A stretch of DNA of 27,397 nucleotides from a virus, in IMG/VR virus record IMGVR_UViG_3300037502_000798, positions 1-27,397 of that record. One strand, written 5' to 3'. The notes beneath the pieces are model-generated. The model did not search any database. It had not been told where the DNA came from and saw only the letters and a list, made by a program, of their open reading frames with translations. Shown here piece by piece: positions 19,765 through 27,397 of this stretch. Each line of letters begins with the position of its first letter. Position 1 is the first letter of the stretch. Both the position numbers and the translations under genes were made by a program.

Positions 19765-20568
19765 TTACCCTATCAAAATATAAGCATAAGTCTTATTTGC
19801 CGTTGAGTTGGCAAAGTGACTTATCGTGGCTTGTCCGGCCTGTTGGCTAGACACATAAACGTTTGAGTACGCAGCAGGGGCTACATAGCTCACGGTAATG
19901 ATTACGGACGGTGTTGACGGTCTTGTCGGGCTTGTTTGTGCTGCAAGGTGCTCGATTCCGCAGTCAAGGTCTGTTGTTGCCCAGGCGATCTGAAAGTAGT
20001 CATCTGCCTGCAACTCTAGGAAAAAGTTAAGCGCGGCGATCAAGTGCCCGTCTGTACCGCCATGACTCTCTGGAACCGAAAACTTGCTGTTGCTTCCAGC
20101 GATGTTTGAGGCAGCACCAGCTCCGCTACCCTTTTTGAACCAAATGTCTACGTCCTGAATCTGTACGTCTGCGTTTGCAATCTGGATGCTGAACTGGATG
20201 TTATAAATCCCGTAAGAGCGAACCCGAAACTTGTTGTTGTTCTCTAAAACTACGCCGTTACTGTAATCAGTCGTGTTGCAACTGACGATGTATTCGTTTG
20301 TGACCGTGGTTGCGTTTTGGTCTGTCGTGTCCTGAAACGCTCCGTAGGGTGCGGAGTCTGCTTCTGCCGCATCCGAGAACGGGATCAGGATGATTTTTGT
20401 ATCCACAGAGATACGCTCGTCAACTAAACTTGTGGTCGTTGCGTTACCTGTGTTCAGGGTGATGGTTCCGGTGTTATTTGACTTGCCGTTCATTAAGCCA
20501 TTGACCACTTCGGAGATCTCTCGTGGAGTAGCCCCGGAGTAGTTCAGCACCCGAAACATTACGCTCAT
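19765..20568 (-). CDS. virion protein with C1q/TNF-like jelly-roll pattern
   Basis: The 267-residue protein begins with a helix for particle binding (SGATPREISEVVNGLMNGK) and a beta-rich Asn/Thr region. It ends with a domain whose strands read YGIYNIQFSIQIAN, VDIWFKKG, LNFFLELQADDYFQIAW, VIITVSYV. The NiQfS.Q..n and LqadDYfqi blocks are those of jelly-roll C1q/TNF-like tail or capsid decoration domains. A role as spike or decoration is likely. ATG 20568 overlaps the previous stop as ATGA. Confidence 0.55.
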   Translation of the reverse strand: MSVMFRVLNYSGATPREISEVVNGLMNGKSNNTGTITLNTGNATTTSLVDERISVDTKIILIPFSDAAEADSAPYGAFQDTTDQNATTVTNEYIVSCNTTDYSNGVVLENNNKFRVRSYGIYNIQFSIQIANADVQIQDVDIWFKKGSGAGAASNIAGSNSKFSVPESHGGTDGHLIAALNFFLELQADDYFQIAWATTDLDCGIEHLAAQTSPTRPSTPSVIITVSYVAPAAYSNVYVSSQQAGQATISHFANSTANKTYAYILIG

Positions 20569-21995
20569 CGCGTACCGGCTCCATGAATCTCAATATCCAC
20601 ACCGATTGCAGACGACCAGTTATCCCCAGAAGGCTGAAGTCTTACCCGGTGATAACGCCCGTAAGAACGTACCCCGACACGGTTCTCGCTACTTGCCGCT
20701 GTAACGGCAGGGAAACTCACTTGCTCGCTCAGAACAAGTCTTGAGTCCACGGCTACTGAACCCGATCCGTTGTCCACCAGAGGTTTGACAAGCGTAATCA
20801 TGGACTGATTCTGGTCGGCAGCGATATCCGAGGTGTCTATAGTCGCGGTCTTGGGTGGCCCGGTAAAGGTGATTATTTTGGCTCCAGAGACCCCTGATAG
20901 CTGTAGCTTGCCTCCTACCCATAGGCGGGAGTCAAGAGGCGTTTGTAGGTCGTCTATCGAGGCGCTGAAGTTATCCAATCCCTCCAAGGTAACACCTGGA
21001 GTCGAGCTAGACGCAATCCGGTCAACCGTCGTGTCCACATACGACCAGCGTTTCGTTTGGGTGTGATATATCAAAACTCGATAACTTAGGTCTGTGCAGG
21101 GATAGCCCCACATTATAAGATTCTTGCTGGGATCTACAGCCGCGCTCATCTCGTCTATAACCGCATCCCGCAAAGTGGAGAAGAAGAATCGGTTGACCTT
21201 CTCAGCTCCGATGTTCTCGATCTGCTGGCCGTTGCAGGCATAGAACCCATCGTCAGACAGGAAGTAGGTGATGCCCTGCCATTGGATGACAGAATTTGCC
21301 TCGTAACACCCTAGATTCCTAGAAATGTTGTCGAACTGAAATATCAGCGGCGTTCCAGCGTAGGACATCCGGTAAATGCTGCGGTCTAGCAGGATGAGTC
21401 CAAATTCACCCCCTGTAACCCCTTGAACGCGGCCACCGTCAGGGATGTCCTGAAAGTCTGCCTGCGTGGTTCCAGAAGCGGCCCAAGTGGTTTCGTTGTT
21501 GATACCTGACCATTGCACACGGTTTTGGTACAAAGATTGATACCCGGAGACCACGAAGTCTCTGACAACGGTCACAAACTTAGCTTTTGGCGCGTCTGAG
21601 GACAGGTTCGTAAAGTTTCCCGTAGTCGTCAGGTCGTAAGCCTGCAAGGTGTGTGCTTCACTAGCGGCGATGACTTTGTTTCCGAACTGGGTGAACTTCC
21701 ACATGGTCGCGCTTGTGTAAGTCGTACCAGATACGTCGTCTAGCGAGAAGTCCGAAGAATCCAGCCGGAAGAGCTTGGTGGTTCCGCTAGCAAAGATTCG
21801 CGTGTCGCCATTAGTATCGCGAGCCGCTACTACGTTCGTTAGGTCTTGGCTTGCGGCGTCAGAGTAGTCCTCTTCCTGCGGAAACGGCCCATAGCCAACA
21901 GCTCTCGGATAGCAGTTCTTGGCCGTTGTTAAGGCTCCAATGACGCCAGGCTGGTCTGGTAGCCACTCTCCAAATGTCACCCTTGTCGAAGCCAT
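20565..21995 (-). CDS. beta-propeller-like tail nozzle/hub protein
   Basis: The 476-residue protein has repeated beta strands with GxxIYRMSY, YFLSDDGFYACNGQQIENIG, LIMWGYPC and RVLIYHTQTKRWS blocks, the appearance of a beta-propeller. It starts STRVTFGEWLPDQPGV, as in phage tail tubular/nozzle proteins (P22 gp10- and T7 gp12-like proteins). It should form the lower part of the short tail. The C-terminal third (RLVLSEQVSFPAVTA, RYHRVRLQP) is an added beta domain. It overlaps the next downstream gene by four bases. Confidence 0.65.
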   Translation of the reverse strand: MASTRVTFGEWLPDQPGVIGALTTAKNCYPRAVGYGPFPQEEDYSDAASQDLTNVVAARDTNGDTRIFASGTTKLFRLDSSDFSLDDVSGTTYTSATMWKFTQFGNKVIAASEAHTLQAYDLTTTGNFTNLSSDAPKAKFVTVVRDFVVSGYQSLYQNRVQWSGINNETTWAASGTTQADFQDIPDGGRVQGVTGGEFGLILLDRSIYRMSYAGTPLIFQFDNISRNLGCYEANSVIQWQGITYFLSDDGFYACNGQQIENIGAEKVNRFFFSTLRDAVIDEMSAAVDPSKNLIMWGYPCTDLSYRVLIYHTQTKRWSYVDTTVDRIASSSTPGVTLEGLDNFSASIDDLQTPLDSRLWVGGKLQLSGVSGAKIITFTGPPKTATIDTSDIAADQNQSMITLVKPLVDNGSGSVAVDSRLVLSEQVSFPAVTAASSENRVGVRSYGRYHRVRLQPSGDNWSSAIGVDIEIHGAGTR

Positions 21996-22861
21996 GTATC
22001 CGTTCCTGAAGTCTGTGTTGTCCAGTTGTCAGAGATGATGGAGGCATCCGTCCAAGTCGTGCCACCAGCAGAGACAACCGTCCATGTGTCTGATTGAGTA
22101 GAGGATGCAGTCCAGGTCGTTGCCTCGTCCGGCACGATGACCCATTCCTCGCCATACTTGTAAAGTGTTGCAATGACCGTACCGCTTGCGGTTATAGCCG
22201 CGACACCGCTTGCAGTAATGTTCGCGGCGGCAGTCATATCGCCGGTCGATATTACGAAGGCAACTGAATCCTGTACGGTTCCTGCTATTGCCGAGACAAA
22301 TCCCGATGCTGTGATCGCACCGGATACGACTCTAAGCCTGTCGGCGGCGGTTACAACTGTTCCAGATGCGGTTACAAAACCCTGAACATCAAGAATCCGA
22401 AACGCTTCTGCGGTTACCGTTGCCGCACTATTGATCGCACCATTAACAGTACGTTCCCGCAAGCCTTCTGCCGTAACAGAGGAAGCTGCGGTTACAGTCC
22501 CGTCTGCTAGACGGACACGAATCCCATCTGCTACGACAACCCCGAACCCAGAAATATCCCCGGAGGCGAAGGTTGTCTTGGTTCCGTCTGCAAGGATCGT
22601 CCCTGCGGCGGTGACGGTTCCGTCTACGGTGCGCTCTCTTGTGCCTGCCGTGACTACTGTGGCAAGCGCAGAGACACTACCCGTTACGGAGAAGGTTGCG
22701 TTGATGCTGCTGGTAACTGTTCCTGCTCCGCTGACTGCTCCGTTACCGTAACGGAAGCAGGCGGTATTCCATACGTCTGAGTCTAAACTAAACGGTAATG
22801 CATCAATGGACGAAGAGAACAGGTCTAGCTGTTCTAGTGTCCACGGCCCGCATTGATCCAT
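21977..22861 (-). CDS. tail/virion protein built of about 20-residue repeats
   Basis: The 294-residue protein has a distinct N-terminus (DQCGPWTLEQLDLFSSSID, about 1-45), then eight to ten imperfect repeats of about 20 residues with the core G-x-V-T-A-A-x-T-V-x-A-D-G-x-R-x-R. It ends with three or four Trp-based blocks (TTWTAS, DTWTVV, TTWTDA, DNWTTQ, about 240-290). The repeats suggest a beta-solenoid or a stacked fibrous segment. The position between adaptor-type and nozzle proteins indicates a tail component. It overlaps both neighbours. Confidence 0.6.
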   Translation of the reverse strand: MDQCGPWTLEQLDLFSSSIDALPFSLDSDVWNTACFRYGNGAVSGAGTVTSSINATFSVTGSVSALATVVTAGTRERTVDGTVTAAGTILADGTKTTFASGDISGFGVVVADGIRVRLADGTVTAASSVTAEGLRERTVNGAINSAATVTAEAFRILDVQGFVTASGTVVTAADRLRVVSGAITASGFVSAIAGTVQDSVAFVISTGDMTAAANITASGVAAITASGTVIATLYKYGEEWVIVPDEATTWTASSTQSDTWTVVSAGGTTWTDASIISDNWTTQTSGTDTWLRQG

Positions 22862-23247
22862 TAATCCAGAGTAACGGTGAGGTTACCAGAGGAGACCTTG
22901 AGAATGTCGCCGGTCTCGATAACTTTGGAAGTGGTGAGCGCGGTGTGCATCAGCAGGTTACCGGAGGTCAGCGCATCCAAAATTCCAATGTGCGAGATCG
23001 TTCCCCATGTCGCTGTTGCCTGGGGGAAGGTGACATCTCCAGAAGAAGTCACGATGCCGCCCGAAGCCGTGGTCACGGACAGGACTTGGCGGGCATACGA
23101 CCCACCAGAGACTTCCGTCCCGGTTCCAGCGTCCGTTGGATCGCTCGTAAAAAGCCCGACATAGGCGGTCGTCGGAGATGTGTAGGAAATGTTCTTGAGA
23201 ACGTGATCCAGAATCTTGTTCTCTAGGTAGTTGGAAAATTCGGCCAT
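22861..23247 (-). CDS. small tail-associated structural protein
   Basis: The 128-residue protein shows a pattern common in podovirus- and siphovirus-like genomes: FSNYLENKILDHVLK, PTTAYVGLFTSDPTDAGTG, EVSGGSYARQVL, VTFPQATATWGTISHIGI. The family appears next to tail and adaptor genes; its place in the particle is not established, but a ring or fibre-connecting protein is likely. It is beta-rich with an N-terminal helix. Confidence 0.65.
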   Translation of the reverse strand: MAEFSNYLENKILDHVLKNISYTSPTTAYVGLFTSDPTDAGTGTEVSGGSYARQVLSVTTASGGIVTSSGDVTFPQATATWGTISHIGILDALTSGNLLMHTALTTSKVIETGDILKVSSGNLTVTLD

Positions 23248-23249
23248 GC

Positions 23250-23870
23250 TTACCTCGCAGTAACGGTCATAACTAAGGGAACGCCAGCAAACTCAGACTC
23301 TTCGTCCGAAGTGTTGATGCGGGCAATGGATTGGTTATACAAACTCGACCAAGTTTGCGTTCTTGCATCGTTCATCAGGTACGGCTCTGCTTCTAATAGA
23401 GCTGCGTACAGGAGAGCGTCAGGGTAGTTTGCCAAGAACTCGTTACTTGTGTTTGAGCCAGACAGCGCGGTTGGTTTGTAGTAGTAGAGAATCTGCAATG
23501 TGTAGGCAGAATCAGGCTTTGGCGCAAACTCAAACTCAGCACCGCGCAATGTGTAGAAAACTGGTAATCCCGACTCGTCTGCCCTGCTGTTGGAGGAAAA
23601 GTTAGACGGGGATAGGTAAGAAACTGTGGTTCTCGGCGTCCCTTGAATGTAGAGATCGCGGATTGCTAGGAAGTCGGGTGGGAGACCTACTGTTGCATCT
23701 CCGGTTGTCATGGTCGCCGTAGCGGTCTTGAGAATCTTGCGGGTACGGATGTCCCGCGACAGACGGAGTTCAGCGAAGGTAATGAAGTCGGGAATCTGAC
23801 TCGTTAGGTCAGAGCGTCCGAGATAATTACCGACGCTGGTCTGCAAGTCGGAGTAGGTACTAAGGGCCAT
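23250..23870 (-). CDS. head-tail adaptor (P22 gp4 / T7 gp11-like)
   Basis: The 206-residue protein begins with YSDLQTSVGNYLGR and PDFITFAELRLSRDIRTR, the helical start of phage adaptor proteins. Next are beta blocks with LPPDFLAIRDLYI and YTLQILYYYKPTALS, and finally the helix PDALLYAALLEAEPYL. This sequence order is that of head-tail adaptors which sit under the portal. It overlaps the glycosyltransferase gene by 11 bases. Confidence 0.75.
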   Translation of the reverse strand: MALSTYSDLQTSVGNYLGRSDLTSQIPDFITFAELRLSRDIRTRKILKTATATMTTGDATVGLPPDFLAIRDLYIQGTPRTTVSYLSPSNFSSNSRADESGLPVFYTLRGAEFEFAPKPDSAYTLQILYYYKPTALSGSNTSNEFLANYPDALLYAALLEAEPYLMNDARTQTWSSLYNQSIARINTSDEESEFAGVPLVMTVTAR

Positions 23871-24561
23871 TATTCTTCTCTATGTAATCTATCCAGGAAA
23901 AGGTGTAGCTCCCAACGTGACCGATCTGCTGGGAGAGGTCGTGATCCACATACGTTTCATAACCTGCGTCAAACGCTTTCACGCAGAAGTAAACATCCTC
24001 GCCCAAGAGTTTATCGCCTGGGATTTGGTGGAACCAGAACCACGGTTTCGGCGTGTTCTCAAATACCTCGCGCTTTACCATCATCACCCCGCAACCGACT
24101 GCGGTGACTTGTTCTAATCCCGTCTTTCCCTTGGAAACCAATGTCTCCCAGGTGTTCTCTTTCTTCTCTTCGTCTATGTGCAGCATCTTGGCCGTTCCCT
24201 TTACGGGAGCCAGCCGTGTCGTTGCATTTACCCCGACGATGGGTTTGTCGTGTTTTAACAATGTTTCAATCGTTGTCTTGGGGAACCTCATGTCAGCATC
24301 AATCCAGAGGATGTAGTCAGCACCCTCTTTGAGTGCTTCTCTTGCCATCTTCTCGCGCTGATCGAATATCAGGGTTCCTGAGACCGTGTAAATCGCTTGG
24401 TGACCAGTCCTAAATCGACTGTCGTAGGCGCACATTACAGCCAAGTCAAACGCCGTTCCTATCTCCATCTCTCCGCGAGAAGGGATACAAATGGCGACTT
24501 TCTTATCGTCCCACGGTGCTTTTTGTTGCTTTTGCTTAATCTTGTCGTGAATCTTGCCCAC
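23860..24561 (-). CDS. GT-A glycosyltransferase inside the head-tail module
   Basis: The 233-residue protein has a GT2-type core: VAICIPSRGE as first strand, MAREALKEGADYILWIDADMRF with the DAD metal site (about 83-85 of the protein), VGVNATTR, CGVMMVKREVFE, and GEDVYFCVKAFDAGY as the ED acceptor block. It differs from the three + strand enzymes. The start is GTG 24561, overlapping the previous stop by one base (TAGTG). Its place between capsid and adaptor genes implies late expression and perhaps sugar addition to virion proteins, but such genes also drift into structural modules. Confidence 0.75.
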   Translation of the reverse strand: MGKIHDKIKQKQQKAPWDDKKVAICIPSRGEMEIGTAFDLAVMCAYDSRFRTGHQAIYTVSGTLIFDQREKMAREALKEGADYILWIDADMRFPKTTIETLLKHDKPIVGVNATTRLAPVKGTAKMLHIDEEKKENTWETLVSKGKTGLEQVTAVGCGVMMVKREVFENTPKPWFWFHQIPGDKLLGEDVYFCVKAFDAGYETYVDHDLSQQIGHVGSYTFSWIDYIEKNNGP

Positions 24562-24878
24562 TAAACTCTCCCCGGTCGTGTCCGTAGATAACGGTTCGCC
24601 GGGTCATTCAGAAAGGCTTTCATGCGTTTCTGGTCTAGCACCACGAACCCCCTCATAATTCCTTGATCGTTCAAGTGTGCAATGATCGAGTTAGGAATCT
24701 CTGCCACAAGCGCACCGTCGCCCCAACGAGCGCGCTCATCAATCTGGTTATACATCGCTTTGTTTACCTCAAGGATCGGTGCAATGTTCTGCTCGTCCCT
24801 GAATATCAGCCCACCCTCGCCATCTGCGTACCAGGTGCGCTTTCCCTCAATTGTTATTTCTTCGCCTAGTTTTTGCAT
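24561..24878 (-). CDS. small protein downstream of the capsid gene
   Basis: The 105-residue protein starts MQKLGEEITIEGKRTWYADG, has a central acidic helix (NKAMYNQIDERARW), and a C-terminal basic end (DPANRYLRTRPG). I do not recognise a domain; similar short proteins occur after capsid genes. It follows the capsid terminator hairpin. Confidence 0.6.
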   Translation of the reverse strand: MQKLGEEITIEGKRTWYADGEGGLIFRDEQNIAPILEVNKAMYNQIDERARWGDGALVAEIPNSIIAHLNDQGIMRGFVVLDQKRMKAFLNDPANRYLRTRPGRV

Positions 24879-24886
24879 AAGTAAGA

Positions 24887-24917
24887 AATCGGAGGTGACA
24901 CTATGCCACCCCCGATT
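24887..24917 (-). terminator. hairpin terminator after the major capsid gene
   Basis: On the - strand bases 24917-24907 pair with 24897-24887 to make an 11-bp stem (one G-U pair) around a nine-base loop, followed by a weak T-rich tract (TTCTT). It lies ten bases past the capsid stop, where phages often reduce read-through to downstream genes. The weak T run suggests partial termination. Confidence 0.55.
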
Positions 24918-24926
24918 CTACATCAA

Positions 24927-25880
24927 TTAAGCTGCTTTGATGTCAAAAATACCGCCGTGGGCCTTCTCGTTCCGAACTTCCAGGGTCAGCTCTGCAAGAA
25001 TCTGAGTTTTCTCAGAGTCGCCGGTCTTAGCCAGGTCGTTGGTCTGGAAGGGACGGAGGTAAGCCAGAGATGCGTACTCAGGATCGAGCATCAGCGCATC
25101 GCGTGAGCGCATAAAGCGATCCGGCACGATGGAGATGAGACCGAAGTCCGACAGGTAAGCACCGGCGGCGGCCACGATAGTCGTGGGCTCTGCGCCAGTA
25201 ACATAACGCTGCTGTGCAACACCGGCAAAAGCCGACACCGTAGCCTTCAGGCCCGGGGGGACAACCAGCAACTTCGGAGTACCGCCTTCGGTGAAGATTT
25301 CCTGTGCAACTTCTTTGAGCATGGACTCTTCGAAAGTACGGGTAGTCGTGTCGCCACGGGCGTCCGAACCATCGCCCACGGGGTTCGTACCAGCCGAGCC
25401 CTTAGAAACGTTGGTCGTGATGTACGACAGGAGAGCACCCATCTTACGAGCCGAGGTATTGATCGTACCGTTGCTCTTGGCTTGGTTAGCCGTGATGATG
25501 TTCTCGATGTCGCGCTTGATCTCAGCCGAAGCCTTGGCAAGCTGGTAAGCCTTCTCAGACTTACGGCCAGCCTTATCTACAGCTTCGAGTGTTCCGCTGA
25601 CCTGCACCGTTTTTCCGACAATTTGTGTAAAATTACCCACACGAACTGTAGGGGATAACGATGCAGAAGTAGCGTCATCACCTTCAACCAGGGCGTTGCC
25701 AAAGGTGGCAGCGGCCAGGACGTCAGTCTGCCACTCGTGCAGGGTTTGGGTGGCCCGTGACTTGCCGATCGAGGACATGATCGGGGTGTCGGTGGGGCTG
25801 ATGTCATAAATAACGTCTGCGAGATCTTCACGGACGCCGATCGCGCCATAGCGCGAATAGGTATTGGTAGGAACTGTCAC
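24927..25880 (-). CDS. major capsid protein, DUF5309/SU10-like
   Basis: The 317-residue protein opens with YSRYGAIGVREDLADVIYDI and SPTDTPIMSSIGK, the N-terminal arm of the DUF5309/SU10-type HK97-fold capsid family. Then come HEWQTDVLA, VGKTVQVSGTLEAVDKAGR, the long spine helix, and a C-terminal YLSDFGLISIVPDRFM...DALMLDPEYASLAYLRPFQT. The start is GTG 25880 with AAAGGAT upstream, ten bases after the scaffold stop. A terminator-like hairpin follows it. Confidence 0.9.
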   Translation of the reverse strand: MTVPTNTYSRYGAIGVREDLADVIYDISPTDTPIMSSIGKSRATQTLHEWQTDVLAAATFGNALVEGDDATSASLSPTVRVGNFTQIVGKTVQVSGTLEAVDKAGRKSEKAYQLAKASAEIKRDIENIITANQAKSNGTINTSARKMGALLSYITTNVSKGSAGTNPVGDGSDARGDTTTRTFEESMLKEVAQEIFTEGGTPKLLVVPPGLKATVSAFAGVAQQRYVTGAEPTTIVAAAGAYLSDFGLISIVPDRFMRSRDALMLDPEYASLAYLRPFQTNDLAKTGDSEKTQILAELTLEVRNEKAHGGIFDIKAA

Positions 25881-25891
25881 TTTATTATCCT

Positions 25892-26821
25892 TTATAAGAA
25901 TCGTTCAAAAAGTTTCGCAGCATCTCGCGTCCTTCCGGTCTGCTTGAGCTGCTTGTGGAGTTTCTTTTCTGCCTCGGAGTCACGGTCAACCCTCTGGCTG
26001 CCGACCCCAGGCTTGAGTGCTTTCGGGGCTTCTGCGACCTTTTTCTGGGCCACAGGCTTACCCTTCATTAGCTTCTCGAACTGCATCGCTCGGTAGAGAG
26101 TTAGGACGGCGCGGTGGTCGTACACCTGCGACAACTCTTGGTCTGACCAGCCGACAGACTTAGCGTAATCCCTGATTTCCTTGCGGATGACCTCACCCTT
26201 TACATCGTCGGCCATCTCAGGGATTGCGGCGCGTAGCCGTTCCGCTTCTTGGGCCAGATGTGACTTCAGGCGTTCTTGTTGCTCTGCAACCTGACGGGCT
26301 TGGACGGATTCGCGCTCTGCCTTGACGGCGGCGAGTTGCTTTTCTCGTTCCATCTTCTCCGCTACCTTGATTGCGTACCCCACGGGGTCGCTATCCTTTA
26401 GAGCGGTTAGATCTTCCTCGGGTTGTGTGGAGAGCATCTGCTCAATCACTTGCAACCGTTGGGCATAGGTGTCACGCAGTTTGGCGGCTTCTTCTATCTT
26501 CGTGCGCTCGGCTTCGACTTGCTTGCGCTGTTCGGCTAGAGTTTGCGTCTTTTTTGTGTAATCCGATGTGCGGGAATAGCCCTTAATGAGTTCATCAAGA
26601 TCGACCTCCAGTTCTTCGTTGTCAACTTTGACACGATAGCGGGGTGTTTCTTGGACTTCCTCTTGAGGCTCTTCTAATACTTCTTCCGCTGCTTCCTCTT
26701 GCGGCTCTTCGGCTGCGAGTTCCTCGGCTTGGCCTTCCGGCTGCTCTGGTTCTAGCATCCCAAAGATTCTGGATGCGGCATCGTTTACTGTCTGACTCCC
26801 TTGCGGGTTGGTCTCTTCCAT
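25892..26821 (-). CDS. scaffold protein
   Basis: The 309-residue protein is acidic at the N-terminus (Glu/Pro-rich, about 20-60), has a short folded segment YRVKVDNEELEVDLDELIKGYSR (about 61-83), then long coiled coils (KQVEAERTKIEEAAK, REKQLAAVKAERESVQA) and a basic C-terminal helix (KKLHKQLKQTGRTRDA). This layout, immediately before the capsid gene, is that of a phage scaffold. The V.V.geE.eV.ldELi.GY.R.sDYT motif is widespread in scaffolds. AGGAG eight bases upstream supports the ATG. Confidence 0.85.
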   Translation of the reverse strand: MEETNPQGSQTVNDAASRIFGMLEPEQPEGQAEELAAEEPQEEAAEEVLEEPQEEVQETPRYRVKVDNEELEVDLDELIKGYSRTSDYTKKTQTLAEQRKQVEAERTKIEEAAKLRDTYAQRLQVIEQMLSTQPEEDLTALKDSDPVGYAIKVAEKMEREKQLAAVKAERESVQARQVAEQQERLKSHLAQEAERLRAAIPEMADDVKGEVIRKEIRDYAKSVGWSDQELSQVYDHRAVLTLYRAMQFEKLMKGKPVAQKKVAEAPKALKPGVGSQRVDRDSEAEKKLHKQLKQTGRTRDAAKLFERFL

Positions 26822-26830
26822 TTGTGACTC

Positions 26831-27076
26831 CTAAAGGTTAAAAAACCCTTTGCGTTTCTTGTCTATCTCGTTGTTGGCAGAGATGGACTTGAGTGACGCT
26901 ATAAATTCTTCCAGTCCTTTGAGCTTCAGACGCTCCCTCTCGCGGAGGTCTACGTCCTCGTCCCGACTGTCTAATATGTTGGAAATATACAACAGGCGTT
27001 GTTTTTCTACAACACCCATGAAAAATTCGTCTTGCAGGTAGGCAGAAGCCTTCTCTGCCTCGCGGTTTACGTTCAT
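26831..27076 (-). CDS. small helical protein between portal and scaffold
   Basis: The 81-residue protein is charged and helical: NREAEKASAYLQDEFFMGVV, then DSRDEDVDLRERERLKLKGL and a basic end. I see no known domain. ATG 27076 overlaps the portal stop as ATGA and the gene lies nine bases before the scaffold, so it belongs to the same packaging/assembly unit. Confidence 0.65.
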   Translation of the reverse strand: MNVNREAEKASAYLQDEFFMGVVEKQRLLYISNILDSRDEDVDLRERERLKLKGLEEFIASLKSISANNEIDKKRKGFFNL

Positions 27077-27397
27077 CCAGGTATCCTGATGTCTCCGGTC
27101 AGTTCAGCCCCGACCTTGGCGGCTTTCAGTTGTGCCTCTGCTTGGAACTCGGCAGTCTTAAGCTGTAGCTGGGCGGCGGCTTTCTCCCGCTCAAGCTGGA
27201 TCTGAGCCTGTGCCTTGCCTTTGGCAATCTCGATGTCGTTCAGAGCTTTGGCACGATCAATCTCGATTTGAGCTTGGGCCTGCTGCATGATCGCTGCCGT
27301 CGCCGGATCGGGCTGAGGCTGTTGCGGCGCAAGAATCTGTTGTTCGATTTCGGGAGTGATTTCGCGGAAGAATTCGTTTGTGTCTTTGAACCCAGCA
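27073..27397 (-). CDS. portal protein, C-terminal part (cut by window edge)
   Basis: The frame enters at the right edge with AGFKDTNEFFREITPEIEQQ and a Pro/Gln linker, then a long Ala/Gln/Lys helix (AQIEIDRAKALNDIEIAKGK, QLEREKAAAQLQLKTAE) and ends DIRIPG. GFKDTNEFF...I.PE followed by a helical barrel-like tail is the usual C-terminus of podovirus portal proteins, and it lies two genes before the scaffold. About 107 residues are visible; the main part is outside. Confidence 0.65.
   Translation of the reverse strand, partial: AGFKDTNEFFREITPEIEQQILAPQQPQPDPATAAIMQQAQAQIEIDRAKALNDIEIAKGKAQAQIQLEREKAAAQLQLKTAEFQAEAQLKAAKVGAELTGDIRIPG

Noticed and set aside
22431-22751. 106-residue Val/Pro-rich + frame antisense to the repeat protein
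   Set aside because: Mirrors the Gly/Thr/Ala repeats of the opposite strand.
1-27397. CRISPR array, insertion sequence with transposase, or integrase/attachment site
   Set aside because: No spaced repeats, transposase, recombinase or tRNA-like att site was seen in the window.

Overview
The window is 27.4 kb of a tailed-phage genome. The evidence is a DUF5309-type (SU10-like) major capsid protein, a scaffold, the C-terminus of a portal protein, head-tail adaptors, a run of Gly/Ala-rich internal virion (ejection) proteins, a tail fibre, holin candidates and a lysozyme. No sheath, tape measure, integrase or CI-like repressor is visible. A podovirus-like particle infecting a Gram-negative (probably pseudomonadotal) host is the most economical reading, but the host is an inference. 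Genes are packed with ATGA/GTGA overlaps and clear Shine-Dalgarno sequences.

Left part, + strand (151-9970): accessory, recombination, replication and regulation genes. After a small PD-(D/E)XK-like protein comes a 426-base stretch without a gene. It appears to encode a structured, pseudoknotted RNA (about 498-658) with its own promoter and a T-tract end. Then follow an O-like replication protein, a PP-loop PAPS-reductase-like enzyme, NinB, an HNH homing-type endonuclease, a Ref-like HNH nuclease, three glycosyltransferases, a second HNH gene, a Q-like antiterminator, a lambda-exonuclease/YqaJ nuclease, small phage proteins, an RmlB-like epimerase/dehydratase, two tiny membrane proteins, an HTH protein, a small protein with an SSB-like acidic tip, a MazG-like protein, a third HNH gene and a short alpha-helical protein.

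Right part, - strand (9897-27397), read from the right edge in transcription order: portal (partial), small protein, scaffold, major capsid protein and a hairpin terminator, small protein, a glycosyltransferase, head-tail adaptor, small tail proteins, a 20-residue-repeat protein, a beta-propeller-like tail protein, a jelly-roll-like virion protein, four ejection-type proteins plus one small protein, tail fibre, two small genes, a proteasome-like Ntn hydrolase, an HTH-metallophosphoesterase, a C-tail-anchored protein, a holin and a lysozyme. The two strands converge, with a 74-base antisense overlap between the last + gene and the lysozyme. A further - strand gene with a signal-like N-terminus begins at 46 and leaves the left edge.

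The most unusual structures are: (a) the putative pseudoknotted RNA at 498-658; (b) an HNH gene that seems to have landed five codons into the ref-like gene, leaving the old start and Shine-Dalgarno behind and supplying a new start from its own 3' end; and (c) similar start-codon sharing at the two other HNH genes.
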